Below are positions 13,016 through 13,722 of a stretch of DNA of 13,722 nt, one piece after another (within the stretch, counting starts at the first letter, position 1; the number at the start of each line of letters is the position of its first letter). Under the pieces are notes generated by a model that worked only from the letters and a program-made list of their open reading frames with translations, ran no database searches and had not been told where the DNA came from. A program made the position numbers and the translations under genes. Origin of the DNA: Treponema sp. UBA1798 (GTDB taxonomy: Bacteria; Spirochaetota; Spirochaetia; Treponematales; Treponemataceae); the NCBI GenBank assembly GCA_002319875.1, contig DCFS01000268.1:1-13722 (forward strand). Reading direction: 5' to 3'.

Positions 13016-13722
13016 ATGAAAGAATCCGGTCAACAAAAGTATGCTGAAACGTATGGTGGCAGGTTTGGAGCTGTATTTCCATTAGTGATGATGCTGGCAG
13101 GAATGCTTATTTTGTCTCTTTTGGGGTACCGGTCTACCAAAAGTTTGTGGGGCGCCGGTTTACTGGCTGTCGTAGCAGGCTATTTCGTTTATAAAGATAA
13201 AAAACGTTTTCAGAAAGTTATGGTTGACGGCGTTGCCGATCGCATTTTCTGTACTATGATTCCTATATTTCTGCTTTCCGGCATTCTTTCAAGAATTCTG
13301 GGAATTTCCCATCTGGTTTCCGCGCTCGTATGGTTGATTTCCAGATTACATGTCTCTTCCGGTATTATTCCGATGATCTGCTTTTTAATGGGAGTTTTGC
13401 TTTCCAGTGCAACAGGCAGTTGCGCCGGGACCTGTGCAGCTATGGTACCGATTATGTTGCCCCTGGCAACACAGATGGGCTGTAACATTGGTTTAACGTG
13501 TGGTGCAATCCTTTCTGGAGGTTGTTTCGGTGATAATCTGGCACCTATTTCCGATACGACAATTGCCTCTTCCCTTTCCCAGGAGATTGACGTTTCCCGC
13601 GTGGTTCGATCCCGTTTCAAGTATTCTATTGTCGCCGGGATACCAACGACGATAGCTTTTATGATTGCAGGACTGATTACTACTGAGTCAACAGCAGTTG
13701 AGAGTCTGATGGCAGACGGTAC
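13016..13722 (+). CDS. NhaC-family Na+/H+ antiporter, N-terminal part (runs off the right edge)
   Basis: The frame is open from ATG 13016 to the window end, giving 235 residues of an incomplete membrane protein. It starts after a strong purine-rich site, GGGGAGAGG (13004-13012). Several hydrophobic segments are visible, including about residues 17-37, 44-59, 76-97, 116-136 and 140-152. The signature around residues 167-186, SGGCFGDNLAPISDTTIASS, matches the conserved GxxFGDxxSPxSDTT motif of NhaC antiporters, which exchange cytoplasmic Na+ (or, in some relatives, organic substrates such as malate/lactate) for H+. The first ~15 residues are hydrophilic and probably cytoplasmic. Substrate cannot be settled without the C-terminal half. 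The preceding MarR gene and operator-like palindrome suggest regulated expression. The final codon is cut by the window edge. Confidence 0.88.
   Translation, partial: MKESGQQKYAETYGGRFGAVFPLVMMLAGMLILSLLGYRSTKSLWGAGLLAVVAGYFVYKDKKRFQKVMVDGVADRIFCTMIPIFLLSGILSRILGISHLVSALVWLISRLHVSSGIIPMICFLMGVLLSSATGSCAGTCAAMVPIMLPLATQMGCNIGLTCGAILSGGCFGDNLAPISDTTIASSLSQEIDVSRVVRSRFKYSIVAGIPTTIAFMIAGLITTESTAVESLMADG

Overview
The window suggests a free-living or host-associated bacterium of roughly balanced base composition, most likely a treponeme-type spirochaete. That placement is an inference from the mix of a secreted pectin methylesterase, housekeeping genes in short coupled operons, and the proteins' general character. 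No rRNA or tRNA gene, mobile element, integrase or CRISPR array was seen. The region reads as ordinary chromosome, not a genomic island.

Layout, left to right: (1) the 3' end of an AMP-forming acyl-CoA synthetase (1-689). (2) A pyrimidine operon: pyrF (type-2 OMP decarboxylase) followed without a gap by one ORF fusing PyrK (FAD/[2Fe-2S] electron-transfer subunit) to PyrD (class 1B dihydroorotate dehydrogenase). (3) A four-S1-domain RNA-binding protein coupled by TAATG to a small HD-domain phosphohydrolase. (4) A THUMP/RlmL-type RNA methyltransferase coupled by TAATG to a TetR regulator. (5) A small VOC/glyoxalase-fold protein on the minus strand, overlapping the TetR gene tail to tail. (6) A secreted two-domain pectin methylesterase. 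(7) A divergent pair: a DUF2156 protein (minus) and a DUF763 protein (plus), sharing an 85-bp intergenic region. (8) A MarR regulator, a 293-bp AT-rich regulatory gap, and the 5' part of an NhaC-family Na+/H+ antiporter that runs off the right edge.

Three non-gene signals stand out. First, several genes (pyrF, rlmL-like, DUF763 and possibly DUF2156) lack a Shine-Dalgarno sequence and instead carry a -10-like hexamer ending 6-7 nt before the ATG, the architecture of leaderless mRNAs. Genes inside operons, and the VOC, PME, MarR and NhaC genes, have clear ribosome binding sites. Second, long perfect inverted repeats (9-13 bp stems, short loops) lie inside coding sequences, notably pyrKD and DUF763, more often than a simple chance estimate predicts. 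Third, operator-like palindromes sit in the promoter regions of the pectin methylesterase, the DUF2156 gene and the NhaC gene.

I found no convincing multi-gene novel defence or biosynthetic system. The best leads are the PyrK-PyrD fusion, the leaderless promoters, the coding-region hairpins, and the uncharacterised DUF763/DUF2156 pair.
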